A stretch of DNA of 64,000 bases from Comamonas terrae. GTDB taxonomy: Bacteria; Pseudomonadota; Gammaproteobacteria; Burkholderiales; Burkholderiaceae_C. Every line of letters begins with the position of its first letter. Within the stretch, counting starts at the first letter, position 1. The notes below the pieces were generated by a model. That model had not been told where the DNA came from. It saw nothing but the letters and a program-made list of their open reading frames with translations, and searched no databases. The stretch lies in the NCBI RefSeq assembly GCF_001544075.1, contig NZ_BCNT01000013.1, positions 1-64,000 on the forward strand, read 5' to 3'. This document shows positions 1 through 9,128 of the stretch, piece after piece. Made by a program: the position numbers and the translations under genes.

Positions 1-112
1 AATGTCGTGCGCAGAAGAAACATGAAAAGTGGTATCGGCCGGGCCTGGGGGATCGAATGCCGGGCGAGTATAGGGATGCCTAGGCGAACAGCCTGGTAGG
101 AAAGCACGCCAC

Positions 113-146
113 AAAAAAAGAGCCGCAGTGGCGCGGCTCCTTTTTT
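113..146 (-). terminator. Rho-independent terminator of the YebC gene
   Basis: A hairpin with arms GAGCCGC (120-126) and GCGGCTC (133-139) around a 6-base loop is flanked by an A run on the left and TTTTTT on the right, so it can work in both directions. It lies 18 bases past the stop codon of the leftward YebC gene. Confidence 0.85.
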
Positions 147-163
147 ACGACAGCGAACGGAAC

Positions 164-868
164 TCAGTCCACCAGGCCCGCGTACACGTGCTGCACGTCG
201 TCGTCGTTTTCCAGGCCGGCCAGGAAGGCTTGCACTTCCTCCTGCTGCTCGGCAGAGAGGCTGGACATGCTGACGGGATTCTTGGCCTTGTAGCCGAGCT
301 TGGCCGACAGCACCTTGATGCCTTGCTCGGGCAGCGCCTTGGAGACGGTGTCCAGGTCGGTGGGCTCGGTGATGAACAAGGTCACGCCCTCTTCGTCGCC
401 AGGCTCGAAGTCCTGGGCGCCGGCCTCGATCGCAGCCAGTTCCACGTCGGCGCCGCTCTCGGGCTCGCCTTCGATCATGCCCACATGGTCGAAGTCCCAG
501 GCCACGGCCGTGAGCTGGCCCTTGCGGAAGCACACGCGCATATTGGGCGCCGTGCGGTTGGGGTTGTCGGTCAGGCATTCGACCATCACCGGCACACGGT
601 GCGGCGCATAGCCCTCGAACAGCACGCTGGAATAGTTGACGGCGTCGGCTCCGGTACCCGAGCCCTTCTTGATCGCGCGCTCCAGCGTGTCCTTGGGCAT
701 GGAAGCCTTGCGGGCAGCTTCAACAGCCATGCGCAGGCGGGAGTTGGAGGACGGGTCGCCGCCACCCAGACGGGCGGCAACCGTGATTTCCTTGACCAGC
801 TTGCCGAACAGCTTGCCTTTGGCGTCGGCCACCAGTGCCTTGCCCTTTGCTTTCCATTGCGCGCCCAT
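164..868 (-). CDS. YebC/PmpR family transcriptional regulator
   Basis: A 234-residue protein, the usual length of the YebC/PmpR/TACO1 family. The start [10 protein letters not shown] is a recognisable variant of the family N-terminus (usually MAGHSKWANIKHRK), so I used it rather than the much longer upstream reading frame. Later family segments are visible: [31 protein letters not shown], and the C-terminal [13 protein letters not shown] region. Members bind DNA or act in translation of difficult peptides; which applies here cannot be told. The gene stands alone, divergent from the PQQ dehydrogenase. The [10 protein letters not shown] variant marks the YebC-II-like branch, so a second paralogue next to ruvC elsewhere in the genome is likely. 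Confidence 0.93.
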   Translation of the reverse strand: MGAQWKAKGKALVADAKGKLFGKLVKEITVAARLGGGDPSSNSRLRMAVEAARKASMPKDTLERAIKKGSGTGADAVNYSSVLFEGYAPHRVPVMVECLTDNPNRTAPNMRVCFRKGQLTAVAWDFDHVGMIEGEPESGADVELAAIEAGAQDFEPGDEEGVTLFITEPTDLDTVSKALPEQGIKVLSAKLGYKAKNPVSMSSLSAEQQEEVQAFLAGLENDDDVQHVYAGLVD

Positions 869-1105
869 GGGTGCGATTCCTTGATGAGTGGTGGATGGCC
901 TGCGCTTGCCGCGCGGCCGGCTGAAAAATTTCGAAGCGCGGTTATACACCTGCCGCACCGGCCATGCTCGGCCCAGGGCCAGAGCCTGACAGTCCCGGAT
1001 GCCTTCATGCCCCTGTCCGCCGAAGTTGCAAGGCGCAGCCAGGCCGTGGCGCTTTGCCACAATGGCCGGTATGCGCAGCCGCGCCCCACCTGCCTGGAGT
1101 ACGAC

Positions 1106-2284
1106 ATGCCCCTGTTTGCCGCATCTGCCTGCCGCCGCGTGCCTGCACGGACGCAGGCCATGCTTGCCACAGCCCTGGCCACTCTCCCGTCCCCGGCCAT
1201 CCCGGCACCGCAGGTGGAGCTTTCCGCGCAGCCCATCGCCCAGGGCCTCGAACACCCCTGGGCCCTGGCCTTTCTGCCCGATGGCCGCTATCTCGTCACC
1301 GAGCGCCCGGGCCGCATGCGTGTGGTGGAACGCGACGGCCGGCTCGGCCGGCCGATTGAGGGCCTGCCTGCCGTGGGGGCCGCGGGCCAGGGCGGCCTGC
1401 TGGACCTGGTGCTGGACAGCGACTTCGCGCACAGCCGCATGCTGTATTTCTGCTTTTCCGAGCCCGGCCGGGGAGCCGATGCGGGCAAGAACAGCACGGC
1501 GCTGGCCAGCGCCAGGCTTTCGGCCGATGCCAGCCGGCTCGAGCAGGTGAAGATCGTCTTCAGCCAGCGCCCCAAGTACGCGAGCAATCTGCATTTCGGC
1601 TGCCGCATCGTCGAGCGCAAGGTCAAAGGCCAGAGCGACGGCAGCCTGTTCCTGACCCTGGGCGAACGCTTCAGCCACAAGGAGCAGGCGCAGGACCTGC
1701 AAAGCCACCTGGGCAAGATCGTGCGCATCAACAAGGACGGCAGCGTGCCCGGGGACAATCCGTTTGCCGGCCGCAGCGACGCCTTGCCGGAAATCTGGAG
1801 TTATGGCCATCGCAACTCCCAGGGGGCCGCCCTGGACGCCGAAGGTACGCTATGGATGCATGAGCACGGACCGCAAGGCGGCGACGAGGTCAACCGGCCC
1901 GAGCCCGGCAGGAACTATGGCTGGCCCGTGATCACCTATGGCGAGAACTACGGCGGCGGAAAGATAGGCGATGGCATCACGCAAAAGGCCGGCATGGAGC
2001 AGCCGCTGCACTACTGGGTGCCGTCCATTGCGCCCTCGGGCATGGCTTTCGTCACCAGCGAGCGCTATGGTGCGCAATGGAAGGGCAGTCTCATCGTGGG
2101 CGCGCTCAAGGCCCAGCGCCTGGAGCGGCTGACCGTCGAGGGCGGCCGCATCACGGGTACCGAGCCCGTGCTGCCCCGGCTGGGCCGGCGCGTGCGCGAC
2201 GTGCGCCAGGGGCCGGACGGCTGGCTCTATGTGCTGACCGACGAGGCCAGCGGGCAGCTGCTGCGCATTGTTCGCACGCCCTGA
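1106..2284 (+). CDS. PQQ-dependent aldose sugar dehydrogenase, exported
   Basis: A 392-residue six-bladed propeller enzyme of the glucose/sorbosone dehydrogenase family (YliI/Asd type), expected to oxidise aldoses in the periplasm with PQQ and calcium. Visible family features are [23 protein letters not shown] at the start of the propeller, the segment [15 protein letters not shown], the catalytic-site region [12 protein letters not shown], and [16 protein letters not shown] chose ATG 1106 because the homologous part begins about 40 residues later, leaving room for an Ala-rich signal peptide. A much longer frame begins at 128 but runs antisense through the YebC gene and was rejected. No PQQ biosynthesis genes are in the window. 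Confidence 0.9.
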   Translation: MPLFAASACRRVPARTQAMLATALATLPSPAIPAPQVELSAQPIAQGLEHPWALAFLPDGRYLVTERPGRMRVVERDGRLGRPIEGLPAVGAAGQGGLLDLVLDSDFAHSRMLYFCFSEPGRGADAGKNSTALASARLSADASRLEQVKIVFSQRPKYASNLHFGCRIVERKVKGQSDGSLFLTLGERFSHKEQAQDLQSHLGKIVRINKDGSVPGDNPFAGRSDALPEIWSYGHRNSQGAALDAEGTLWMHEHGPQGGDEVNRPEPGRNYGWPVITYGENYGGGKIGDGITQKAGMEQPLHYWVPSIAPSGMAFVTSERYGAQWKGSLIVGALKAQRLERLTVEGGRITGTEPVLPRLGRRVRDVRQGPDGWLYVLTDEASGQLLRIVRTP

Positions 2285-2418
2285 GCCGCAGCGCGGCACT
2301 CCCGTTCGAGTTCCGGGGCACGCAGCACGGCGTTTTTATGTGCAGGCGGCCTGAATGACCTGCCGGTGGTGCGAAACTCCGTGGCTATCCGTTCGCATCA
2401 ACCCAGAAAAATATTTCT

Positions 2419-3648
2419 ATGCTCAATGCCTTGTGGCTAGGCTTTTTTCTCGTGGCAGCCATTGCCGCTTTCGCACAGTGGCTGGTCGGCGGTCAGGCCG
2501 AGGTGTTTGCCGCCATGGTCCAGGCCCTGTTTGCCATGGCCAGGCTCTCGGTCGAAGTCATGGTGCTGCTGTTCGGCACGCTCACCCTGTGGCTGGGCTT
2601 TCTGCGCATTGCAGAGAAAGCCGGCATCGTGGAATGGCTGGCCAGGATGCTGGGCCCGCTGTTTGCCAGGCTCATGCCCGAGGTGCCGCGCGGCCACCCG
2701 GCCCTGGGGCTGATCACGCTCAATTTCGCCGCCAACGGCCTGGGCCTGGACAACGCGGCCACGCCCATGGGCCTGAAGGCCATGCGCGCGCTGCAGGAGC
2801 TCAATCCGCGCCCGGACACCGCCACCAATGCGCAAATCCTGTTCCTGGTGCTCAACGCCTCCTCGCTCACGCTGCTGCCCGTCACCATCTTCATGTACCG
2901 GCTGCAGCAGGGCGCGCCGGATCCCACGCTGGTCTTTCTGCCGATTCTGCTGGCCACATCGGCTTCCACCCTGGTCGGTCTGCTGAGCGTGGCCGCGGTG
3001 CAGCGGCTGCCGATTTTCAGCCCCGTGGTGCTGGCCTATCTGCTGCCCGTGGGCTTGGCCCTGGCGGGCTTCATGGCCTTCCTCACCACGCTGAGCGCCT
3101 CTGCGCTGGCGCACCTGTCCTCGCTCATGGGCAATCTCACGCTGTTTGCGCTGGTCGTGCTGTTCGTGGCCCTGGGTGCCTGGAAGAAGGTGGCCGTCTA
3201 TGACAGCTTCATCGAAGGCGCCAGGGAAGGCTTCGACGTGGCCAAGGGCCTGCTGCCCTACCTCGTGGCCATGCTCTGCGCCGTGGGCGTGTTCCGCGCC
3301 TCGGGCGCGCTGGAATATGTGCTCTCGGGCATACGCTGGGTGGTCGATGCCGCGGGCATGGATGCCCGCTTTGTCGACGCCCTGCCCACGGCGCTGGTCA
3401 AGCCGTTTTCGGGCAGCGCCGCACGCGCCATGCTGATCGAGACCATGCAGAGCCAGGGCGTGGACAGCTTTGCCGCGCTCACGGCCGCCACCGTGCAGGG
3501 CAGCACCGAGACCACGTTCTACGTGCTGGCCGTGTACTTCGGCGCCGTGGGCATACAGCGCGCACGCCATGCGGTGGCCTGCGCGCTGCTGGCCGAGCTG
3601 GCCGGCGTGGTGGCAGCGATTGCCGTGTGCTACCGCTTCTTTGGTTGA
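2419..3648 (+). CDS. Nucleoside-recognition (Gate) domain membrane protein, SpmA-SpmB fusion
   Basis: A 409-residue polytopic membrane protein. The N-terminal half matches SpmA-like proteins (LWLGFLRIAEKAGIVEWLAR, then the Gate-domain signature NFAANGLGLDNAATPMGL) and the C-terminal half matches SpmB (FIEGAREGFDVAKGLLPYLVAMLCAVG and KPFSGSAARAM). In Bacillus these are two adjacent spore-maturation genes; in proteobacteria the fused form is common and its role is unknown, probably transport. The stop codon overlaps the next start by one base, so the HD hydrolase is probably translationally coupled to it. Confidence 0.85.
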   Translation: MLNALWLGFFLVAAIAAFAQWLVGGQAEVFAAMVQALFAMARLSVEVMVLLFGTLTLWLGFLRIAEKAGIVEWLARMLGPLFARLMPEVPRGHPALGLITLNFAANGLGLDNAATPMGLKAMRALQELNPRPDTATNAQILFLVLNASSLTLLPVTIFMYRLQQGAPDPTLVFLPILLATSASTLVGLLSVAAVQRLPIFSPVVLAYLLPVGLALAGFMAFLTTLSASALAHLSSLMGNLTLFALVVLFVALGAWKKVAVYDSFIEGAREGFDVAKGLLPYLVAMLCAVGVFRASGALEYVLSGIRWVVDAAGMDARFVDALPTALVKPFSGSAARAMLIETMQSQGVDSFAALTAATVQGSTETTFYVLAVYFGAVGIQRARHAVACALLAELAGVVAAIAVCYRFFG

Positions 3649-4292
3649 TGACGGAAATGAACGCCACCACGACGGATATGCAATCCCTGTTCCTGCGCTC
3701 CTGGCAGCGTGCCTGGCACGGGCTGGGCGCCACGCCTGCCGAAGGCCTGCTGCAGACGCTGCTTTCAGCCTATGCCGAGCCCCAGCGCCACTACCACACC
3801 CAGCAGCATCTGGCCGAATGCCTTGCGCATTTCGAAGCCGTGCAGGACCAGGCACTGCGCCCGGCCGAGGTGGAGATCGCGCTCTGGTTCCACGATGCCG
3901 TCTACGACGTCAAGGGCAAGGACAACGAGCTGCGCAGCGCACAGTGGGCCGCCCGGGTGCTGGAAGACGGCGGCGTGGACGAGGCGGCCTGCCGCCGCGT
4001 GCATGCGCTCGTCATGGCCACCTGCCATGAAGCCACGCCCCAGGACGGCGATGCGCAGCTGCTGGTGGACATAGATCTCGCGATCCTGGGCGCCAGCCCT
4101 GCGCGCTTTGCGGAGTACGACACCCAGGTGCGCGCCGAATATGCCTGGGTGCCGCGCCTGGTTTACGGCATCAAGCGCAGGCAGGTGCTGCGGGGCTTTC
4201 TGCAGCGCAAGGCCATCTATGCGACACCGTATTTCCACGCCCGGCTCGAGCCGCAGGCGCGCGCCAATCTGCGCCGGTCCACGGCGCCCTAA
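3648..4292 (+). CDS. HD-type metal-dependent phosphohydrolase
   Basis: A 214-residue predicted phosphohydrolase of the COG4339-type HD superfamily. Metal-ligand candidates are the His residues in RHYHTQQHLAECL and the HD pair in ALWFHDAVYD, with further conserved residues in VMATCHEA and VDIDLAILGA. The ATG overlaps the upstream TGA by one base; an in-frame ATG three codons later is also possible. The physiological substrate is unknown. Coupling with the Gate-domain protein suggests a shared role, possibly with nucleotides or nucleosides, but that is inference. Confidence 0.85.
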   Translation: MTEMNATTTDMQSLFLRSWQRAWHGLGATPAEGLLQTLLSAYAEPQRHYHTQQHLAECLAHFEAVQDQALRPAEVEIALWFHDAVYDVKGKDNELRSAQWAARVLEDGGVDEAACRRVHALVMATCHEATPQDGDAQLLVDIDLAILGASPARFAEYDTQVRAEYAWVPRLVYGIKRRQVLRGFLQRKAIYATPYFHARLEPQARANLRRSTAP

Positions 4293-4387
4293 GCATCTGC
4301 GCGATCTGCTCGAGCCGGCCTCGATGGGCGAGCGCCACAGGCGGTTGCCGGTTGCCGCCGCCGGGCACGGCGCTACAATCGGCCCCC

Positions 4388-4834
4388 ATGTCGCGTGCGA
4401 TCCAGAGACTTTCTCTGCGGAGCGCGGTGCTGCTGATCATGGTGGCGCAACTGCTGATTCCGCTGCTGCACGGCCATTTCGGAACCCCGAATCAAGCTGG
4501 CCTGCATGTACACGCGATGCCTTCGAGAATGGCTGATTCTCATTTCCATCTTTTCACCGGACACGGCACTGCCGACGACCTGCACTCCCACTTGGCCCAA
4601 GCCGAGCCTTTCGAAGTCGACGTGCAGGATGCGCTGCAGCCGCTGGACCTGCTGCCCATGCCGCTGCTGGCCGTCATGGGCCTGGCTTTGCTGACCCTGG
4701 GCCTGCGCGCCGCGCGCATGCGCTGCGTGGCATCCAGGCCCATGCCAGGGCCGGAACCTGCATGCCGGATCCCACGCTGGCGCGGGCGTGTGATACGGCC
4801 CTCTCCGGCGCAGGCGCCGCCTCTTCTTTCCTGA
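4388..4834 (+). CDS. Small His-rich membrane/periplasmic protein of the metal-efflux operon
   Basis: A 148-residue protein of no named family that I recognise. It has an N-terminal hydrophobic segment (about residues 10-30), then a His-rich stretch of about 50 residues (HGH, HVH, HFH, HGT, HSH), and a second membrane segment (LLPMPLLAVMGLALLTLGL). It ends in a basic, proline-rich tail. It lies 75 bases upstream of an RND adaptor gene in the same direction. Similar short His-rich proteins head copper, silver or zinc efflux operons, so metal binding or sensing at the inner membrane is the best guess. I chose ATG 4388; ATG 4352 in the same frame is possible. Confidence 0.7.
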   Translation: MSRAIQRLSLRSAVLLIMVAQLLIPLLHGHFGTPNQAGLHVHAMPSRMADSHFHLFTGHGTADDLHSHLAQAEPFEVDVQDALQPLDLLPMPLLAVMGLALLTLGLRAARMRCVASRPMPGPEPACRIPRWRGRVIRPSPAQAPPLLS

Positions 4835-4909
4835 ACTCCCGGGCCTGTGCAAGGCCTGTCGGCATCCGCGCATGCGCGGATGGCTTCCATTCGTTTTCCG
4901 GAGTCAGGA

Positions 4910-5971
4910 ATGTTCTTCCACCGTTGGCTGCTGGCGGGCGCACTCGCGCTGCCGGCTTGTGCCCCCATTTTTTGCATGGCCGCTGATGCCGTGGCCCTCT
5001 CCCCCGAGCAGGCACGCACGCTGGGCGTGCGCTTCCAGTCCATGCAGAGCTCTGCCGAGCTCGAAATAACAACCCATGCACGCGTGGTGCTGCGACCCGA
5101 TGCCCATGCCGTGGTTGCCGCGCCCTATGCGGGCGCCGTACCGCAGGTGCTGGTGGCGCTGGGCCAAGCGGTACGCGCCGGCCAGGCCGTGGCCGCCTTC
5201 ACCAGCCCCCAGCTGTATGAGGCACGGCGCGCCCTGGCCGAGGCCGAGTCGCAGTCGCGCCTGGCCCGGCAATCGCTGGCGCGCGACCGATCGCTCTACG
5301 ACGACGGCATCATTGCCGCCAGCCGCTGGCAGGCTACCCAGGCCCGCGCCACGGAGGCCGCCGCGATGGCGCAGGCCCGGCGGGCCGAGCTGTCGGCCAG
5401 CGGCGTGATGCTGGCCGGCAACGAGGCCCGGCTGCTCGCGCCCCGGAGCGGCATCGTGACCGAGGTCCTGGTACAGCCCGGAGCGCGCGTCGAGGCTTCG
5501 GCACCGCTGGTGCGCGTGGCCGACACCAAGGCACTGGAGCTGGACCTGCTGCTGGGCCGTGAAGTGCCTCTGCCCTCCTTGGGCGACAGCGTGCAGGTGG
5601 GCTCCCGCGGCGCCACTGGCCAGGTGGCGGGTATGGCGCCCGTAGGCGACGGCTCGGCCGGCATGCGCGTGCGCGTGGCCTTGAGCAGGAACGGCGATCT
5701 GCGCCTGGGCGAAAGCGTCACGGCCACATTGGCCTTGAAGAATGCGGCCCGGGCCGGCGAACGGCTGCGCATTCCGGCCGCGGCGCTCGCGCACTGGCAG
5801 GGCCAGACCGGCGTGTTCCTGGCCACCGGCAAGGGCGTGCGCTTTGCTCCCGTGCAGGTGGACGCCAGCGACGAGGCCACGGCCGTGGTGCGCGGGACGC
5901 TGCCGCCCGATGCGCGCATCGCGGTCACCGGCATCGCCGCGCTCAAGGGCTTGCTCGCCGGAGGTGAGTGA
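4910..5971 (+). CDS. RND efflux periplasmic adaptor subunit (CusB/CzcB type)
   Basis: A 353-residue membrane-fusion protein that should join the inner-membrane pump to the outer-membrane channel. It has a signal peptide (LLAGALALPACAPIFCMA), a split lipoyl-like domain (PYAGAVPQVLVALGQAVRAG and APRSGIVTEVLVQPGARV), a helical hairpin between them (EARRALAEAESQSRLARQSL) and a C-terminal beta-barrel part. GGAG lies 6 bases before ATG 4910. Its TGA overlaps the ATG of the pump gene by one base. It lacks the long His-rich N-terminus of CzcB and is shorter than CusB, so the metal is uncertain. Confidence 0.9.
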   Translation: MFFHRWLLAGALALPACAPIFCMAADAVALSPEQARTLGVRFQSMQSSAELEITTHARVVLRPDAHAVVAAPYAGAVPQVLVALGQAVRAGQAVAAFTSPQLYEARRALAEAESQSRLARQSLARDRSLYDDGIIAASRWQATQARATEAAAMAQARRAELSASGVMLAGNEARLLAPRSGIVTEVLVQPGARVEASAPLVRVADTKALELDLLLGREVPLPSLGDSVQVGSRGATGQVAGMAPVGDGSAGMRVRVALSRNGDLRLGESVTATLALKNAARAGERLRIPAAALAHWQGQTGVFLATGKGVRFAPVQVDASDEATAVVRGTLPPDARIAVTGIAALKGLLAGGE

Positions 5972-8900
5972 TGCTGGCACGGCTGATCGATTTTTCGCTG
6001 CGCCAGCGGGCGCTGGTGCTGCTCGCGGCCCTGGCCCTGGCGCTGGCCGGCGCCTGGGCCTATGTCCATCTGCCCATTGACGCTTTCCCCGACATCTCGC
6101 CCACCCAGGTCAAGGTGATCCTCAAGGTGCCGGGCATGACGCCCGAAGAGGTGGAGCAGCGCGTTTCCACGCCCGTGGAGCAGGAGTTGCTGGGCCTGCC
6201 GCACAAGACCATCGTGCGCTCGGTCTCCAAGTACGGCATCAGCGACGTGACGGTGGACTTCGCCGAGGGCACGGACGTGTACTGGGCGCGCCAGCAGGTG
6301 TCCGAGCGGCTGGCCGGCATGCAGCGCGAGCTGCCGGCCACGGCCGAAGGCGGGCTGGCGCCCATCACCACGCCGCTGGGCGAGATGTTCATGTTCACCG
6401 TCGATGGCGATGGCTATTCGCTGGCCGAGCGCCGGCGTGTGCTGGACTGGGTGATACGCCCTGCCCTGCGCACCGTGGCCGGCGTGGCCGATGTGAACGC
6501 GCTGGGCGGCGCGGTGCGCGGCTACGAGGTGATTCCCGATCCGGCGCGGCTGCGTGCGCACGGCGTGACGCTGGAGCGGCTGCGCCAGGCGCTGGAGGCC
6601 AACAACCGCAACGATGGCGCGGGCCGCCTGGACCGCGGCGAGGAGCACTGGGTGGTGCGCGTGGAAGGCGGGGTGCGCGGGCTGGAAGACCTGCGCGCCA
6701 TCGTGGTCGAGCCTGCCCGGGAGGGACGCACCGCGGCCACCGTGGGCGATGTGGCCACGGTGCGCCTGGGCGAGGCCACGCGCAACGGCGCCGTGAGCCG
6801 CGACGGCCAGGGTGAGGCCGTCGAGGGCCTGGTGCTGGGGCTGCGCGGCGTGGATGCGCGCAGCCTAGTCGAGGCCGTGCAGGCACGGCTCGACGAGCTG
6901 GCGCCGCGCCTGCCGCAGGGCATGCGCACCCAGGTGTTTTACAACCGGGGCGAGCTGGTATCGCGCGCGGCCGGCACCGTGGTGCGCGCGCTGGTCGAGG
7001 CCAGCGTGCTGGTGGTGGTCACGCTGTACCTGTTCCTCGGCGGCGTGCGTGCAGCGCTGGTGGTGGCGGCCACGCTGCCGCTGTCCATGCTGGCCACCTT
7101 CCTGCTCATGCGCCATGTGGGCCTGACCGCCAATCTGATGAGCCTGGGCGGCCTGGCCATCGCCCTGGGCATGCTGGTGGATGCCTCGGTGGTGGTGGTG
7201 GAAAACATCGAGACCGCACTGGCGCATGCGCCCGCAGGGGCGTCTCCGGCAAGGCCGGTGGATCGCCTTGCCTTGATCCGCGGTGCGGTCTCTGCCGTGT
7301 CCGCGCCCATGCTGGCCGGGGTGTCCATCATCGCCATCGTGTTCCTGCCGCTGCTCACGCTGCAGGGGCTGGAAGGCAAGCTCTTCTCCCCCGTGGCGCT
7401 GACCATCGTGCTGGCCCTGGGGGCATCGGTACTGATCGCGTTCACCGTGGTTCCGGCGCTGGCTTCGCTGCTGCTGCGCGCCCATGCCGGCGACGCGCCC
7501 TGGCTGACGCGCAAGCTCGCGGGCGGCTTTGCGCGCCTGCAGGGCTGGAGCCTCGTGCATCGGCCGGTGGTGTTCGGCATCGCGGTGGCGGCGCTGGCGG
7601 GGGCGGCGGCCCTGTACCTGTCGGTGGGCAAGACCTTCATGCCGACCATGGACGAAGGCGATCTGATCGTGCAGTTGCAGAAGGCACCCTCCATCTCGCT
7701 GGCGGCATCGCTGGACATGGACCGGCGCGTGCAGCAGGCATTGCTCAGGGAGGTGCCCGAGATACGCTCCATCGTCGCGCGCACGGGCTCGGACGACCTG
7801 GGGCTGGACCCCATGGGCCTCAACGAGACCGACACCTTTCTGGTGCTCAAGCCGCGTGCCGAATGGCGCGGCAGCAAGGAAGACATCGCCGACGCCATAC
7901 GCCGCGTGCTCGAAGGCTTTCCGGGGCTGATCTACGGCTTTACCCAGCCGATCGAGATGCGCGTGTCCGAGATGCTGACCGGCGCGCGCGGCGACGTGGC
8001 CATCAAGATCTTCGGTACCGAACTGGCCAGGATCGATGCAGCGGCCCAGGCAATCGCGGCCAGCATGCGCACCGTACCCGGCGCCGCAGAGGTGATTGCG
8101 CCCAGCAACAGCGGCGTGCAGTACCTGCAGGTGGTGCTCAATCGCGCCGCGCTGGGCCAGTCGGGCTTTTCCGGCGATGCCCTGCAGGCCCAGCTGCGCG
8201 CGCTGGTCGAGGGCGAGCGCATAGGCATCGTGCCCGAGGGCATGGTACGCACGCCGCTGCTGCTGCGCGGCGGCACGGCGCTGCGCCAGTCCCCCGAAGG
8301 CCTGGCCGGCCTGCTGGTGACCGCGCCTGACGGCACGAACTGGCCGTTGACTTCTCTGGCCACGCTGGCTGCGCAGGATGGCCCGGTGCGCATCGACCAT
8401 GAGGATGGCGCGCGCTTTGCCGTGGTGCAGGTCAACGTCGAAGGGCGCGACCTGGCCGGCTTTGTGCGCGAGGCCCAGGCGGCCGTGGCAAAGGACGCCA
8501 GCCTCAAGGATCTGCGCATCGTCTGGGGCGGCCAGTTCGAGAACCAGCAGCGTGCAGCCGCGCGCCTGGCCCTTGTGGTGCCGCTGGCGCTGGCCGCCAT
8601 CTTCGTGCTGCTGGTGCTGACCTTCCGCTCGCCAAGGCAGGCGATGCTGGTCATCGCCAACATTCCGTTCGCGCTGGTGGGCGGCATGGCGGCGCTGCGC
8701 GCGGCGGGGGAATACCTGTCGGTGCCGGCCTCGGTGGGATTCATCGCGCTGCTGGGCATTGCCGTGCTCAACGGCGTGGTGCTGGTCTCGCACTTCAACG
8801 CGCTGCTGGCGGGCGGCACGGAGCTGACCCGGGCCGTGCGCCAGGGCGTGCGCGACCGCCTGCGACCCGTGCTGATGACGGCCTGCATCACCGCGCTGGG

Positions 8901-9069
8901 CATGGTACCCCTGCTGCTGGCCAGCGGGCCGGGCTCGGAAATCCAGCGGCCGCTGGCCGTGGTGGTGGCCGGCGGCCTGGTCAGCTCCACGGCGCTGACC
9001 CTGTTGCTGCTGCCGCTGCTGTTCGAGCGCTTCGGCGTTCCCCGCGCCGCCAAGGAGTCTCAAAAATGA
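5971..9069 (+). CDS. Heavy-metal efflux RND transporter (CusA/CzcA family)
   Basis: A 1032-residue proton-driven pump with the expected 12 membrane helices and two large periplasmic loops. Family signatures include PIDAFPDISPTQVKV near the N-terminus, STPVEQELLGLPH, and TFMPTMDEGDLIVQL at the start of the second loop. The helix-4 motif reads AIALGMLVDASVVVVEN. This is closer to the A-x-G-x3-D-A-A-x3-VEN form known from Cu(I)/Ag(I) pumps than to the DFG-x3-DGA form of Zn/Co/Cd pumps, so copper or silver is favoured but not proven. The start overlaps the adaptor stop. A GTG one codon earlier is an alternative. Confidence 0.92.
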   Translation: MLARLIDFSLRQRALVLLAALALALAGAWAYVHLPIDAFPDISPTQVKVILKVPGMTPEEVEQRVSTPVEQELLGLPHKTIVRSVSKYGISDVTVDFAEGTDVYWARQQVSERLAGMQRELPATAEGGLAPITTPLGEMFMFTVDGDGYSLAERRRVLDWVIRPALRTVAGVADVNALGGAVRGYEVIPDPARLRAHGVTLERLRQALEANNRNDGAGRLDRGEEHWVVRVEGGVRGLEDLRAIVVEPAREGRTAATVGDVATVRLGEATRNGAVSRDGQGEAVEGLVLGLRGVDARSLVEAVQARLDELAPRLPQGMRTQVFYNRGELVSRAAGTVVRALVEASVLVVVTLYLFLGGVRAALVVAATLPLSMLATFLLMRHVGLTANLMSLGGLAIALGMLVDASVVVVENIETALAHAPAGASPARPVDRLALIRGAVSAVSAPMLAGVSIIAIVFLPLLTLQGLEGKLFSPVALTIVLALGASVLIAFTVVPALASLLLRAHAGDAPWLTRKLAGGFARLQGWSLVHRPVVFGIAVAALAGAAALYLSVGKTFMPTMDEGDLIVQLQKAPSISLAASLDMDRRVQQALLREVPEIRSIVARTGSDDLGLDPMGLNETDTFLVLKPRAEWRGSKEDIADAIRRVLEGFPGLIYGFTQPIEMRVSEMLTGARGDVAIKIFGTELARIDAAAQAIAASMRTVPGAAEVIAPSNSGVQYLQVVLNRAALGQSGFSGDALQAQLRALVEGERIGIVPEGMVRTPLLLRGGTALRQSPEGLAGLLVTAPDGTNWPLTSLATLAAQDGPVRIDHEDGARFAVVQVNVEGRDLAGFVREAQAAVAKDASLKDLRIVWGGQFENQQRAAARLALVVPLALAAIFVLLVLTFRSPRQAMLVIANIPFALVGGMAALRAAGEYLSVPASVGFIALLGIAVLNGVVLVSHFNALLAGGTELTRAVRQGVRDRLRPVLMTACITALGMVPLLLASGPGSEIQRPLAVVVAGGLVSSTALTLLLLPLLFERFGVPRAAKESQK

Positions 9070-9105
9070 GAGCTGTCAGCACTTTACAGACAAGGGCTGA
9101 ATGCC
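9061..9105 (+). repeat. Left arm of the dispersed hairpin repeat, after the RND pump gene
   Basis: The segment CAAAAATGAGAGCTGTCAGC just before and after the pump stop codon resembles the left arm of the repeat family seen at 12.6, 26.0, 39.5, 49.3 and 51.0 kb (AAAA-n-A-n-AGCTGCTGGCGCTT). No convincing right arm follows. An ATG inside it (9066) opens the frame of the channel gene but is unlikely to be its true start. Confidence 0.5.
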
Positions 9106-9128
9106 TTTTTTACCGAGTTTTCAAGAAA

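Noticed and set aside
128-1105. Extension of the PQQ dehydrogenase to a 718-residue protein
   Set aside because: The extra 326 codons run antisense through the YebC gene and its terminator and have no homology-like features; the signal peptide fits ATG 1106.
2437-3855. Long antisense frame of 472 codons opposite the Gate-domain and HD genes
   Set aside because: Its translation is rich in Gln, His, Arg and Gly with no family features; it is the usual antisense shadow of a GC-rich gene whose other strand gives a clear membrane protein.
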